From: Bacteroidetes bacterium SW_11_45_7
Lineage (GTDB): Bacteria > Bacteroidota > Bacteroidia > Chitinophagales > SW-11-45-7
DNA: 6,092 nucleotides
Assembly (NCBI GenBank): GCA_003022985.1
Contig: PXTV01000176.1
Location: 1 to 6,092, forward strand
Reading direction: 5' to 3'
Both the position numbers and the translations under genes were made by a program. Of this stretch, positions 5,989 to 6,092 are shown piece by piece. The notes under the pieces are model-generated. The model was not told where the DNA came from, searched no databases, and saw nothing but the letters and a program-made list of their open reading frames with translations. Within the stretch, counting starts at the first letter, position 1, and the number at the start of each line of letters is the position of its first letter.

Positions 5989-6092
5989 AGGTGGACGCCT
6001 TCCTCAACGACATTATGGTAAAAAGGCGTGATCCGCTTATTCTTATGCCAGTCCTCTTTGGAATAGACGAATATCGATAGCGGCTCGCCCGT
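5985..6092 (-). CDS. MNT-type nucleotidyltransferase, C-terminal end only
   Basis: The last 35 codons of a gene entering from the right edge, ending at TGA 5985-5987. The tail reads GEPLSIFVYSKEDWHKNKR and then TPFYHNVVEEGVHL, which matches the usual end of minimal nucleotidyltransferases encoded beside HEPN genes. The catalytic GSxxxGxxxxxSDxD region lies outside the window and cannot be checked. The stop overlaps the HEPN start as ATGA, indicating a translationally coupled pair. In characterised pairs the nucleotidyltransferase modifies and silences the HEPN toxin; here that role is inference. Confidence 0.82.
   Translation of the reverse strand, partial: TGEPLSIFVYSKEDWHKNKRITPFYHNVVEEGVHL

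Overview
The window looks like chromosomal DNA of a Bacteroidota-type bacterium, or the related Balneolota/Rhodothermota. The reasons are the DUF547 protein, a beta-barrel 'transporter' of a type I associate with that group, starts without a recognisable Shine-Dalgarno sequence, and one short fragment resembling a type IX secretion sorting tail. The lineage is inferred from recognised protein styles, not from a marker gene.

Region 1 (1-2630, minus strand) holds a two-gene electron-transfer pair: a complete FAD/NAD(P)-dependent oxidoreductase (1299-2630), then a membrane-bound NapH/CcoG-like 4Fe-4S protein (1-1168) that runs off the left edge. The Fe-S gene carries an apparent one-base frameshift close to its start. 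Region 2 (2631-2869) is the divergent intergenic space.

Region 3 (2870-4382, plus strand) holds an intact exported DUF547 protein, followed immediately by a broken outer-membrane beta-barrel gene. That gene has no start or signal peptide, changes frame near 3765, and probably lost an internal segment there.

Region 4 (4383-5270, plus strand) is distinctly AT-rich, about 27-32% G+C in the lines I counted against about 58% in a line of the oxidoreductase gene. It carries a small membrane protein resembling DUF6338, interrupted by an in-frame TAA, and a 44-residue Lys/Pro-rich protein starting one base after the restored end of that gene. Region 5 (5271-5587) has no convincing complete gene; it holds a nested inverted repeat, an amphipathic-helix ORF and a possible sorting-tail remnant.

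Region 6 (5588-6092, minus strand) is the end of an MNT-type nucleotidyltransferase gene overlapping by 4 bases a HEPN-domain gene. This is a two-gene MNT/HEPN pair of the kind found in toxin-antitoxin modules. The HEPN gene is split by one missing base near 5741.

The most striking property is the density of lesions. Four of the eight genes are interrupted, and three of the four can be restored by adding one base (or one plus a multiple of three). This is either a decaying accessory region or an assembly with uncorrected errors. I found no convincing new system; the candidates most worth a second look are the broken MNT/HEPN pair and the AT-rich two-gene unit.
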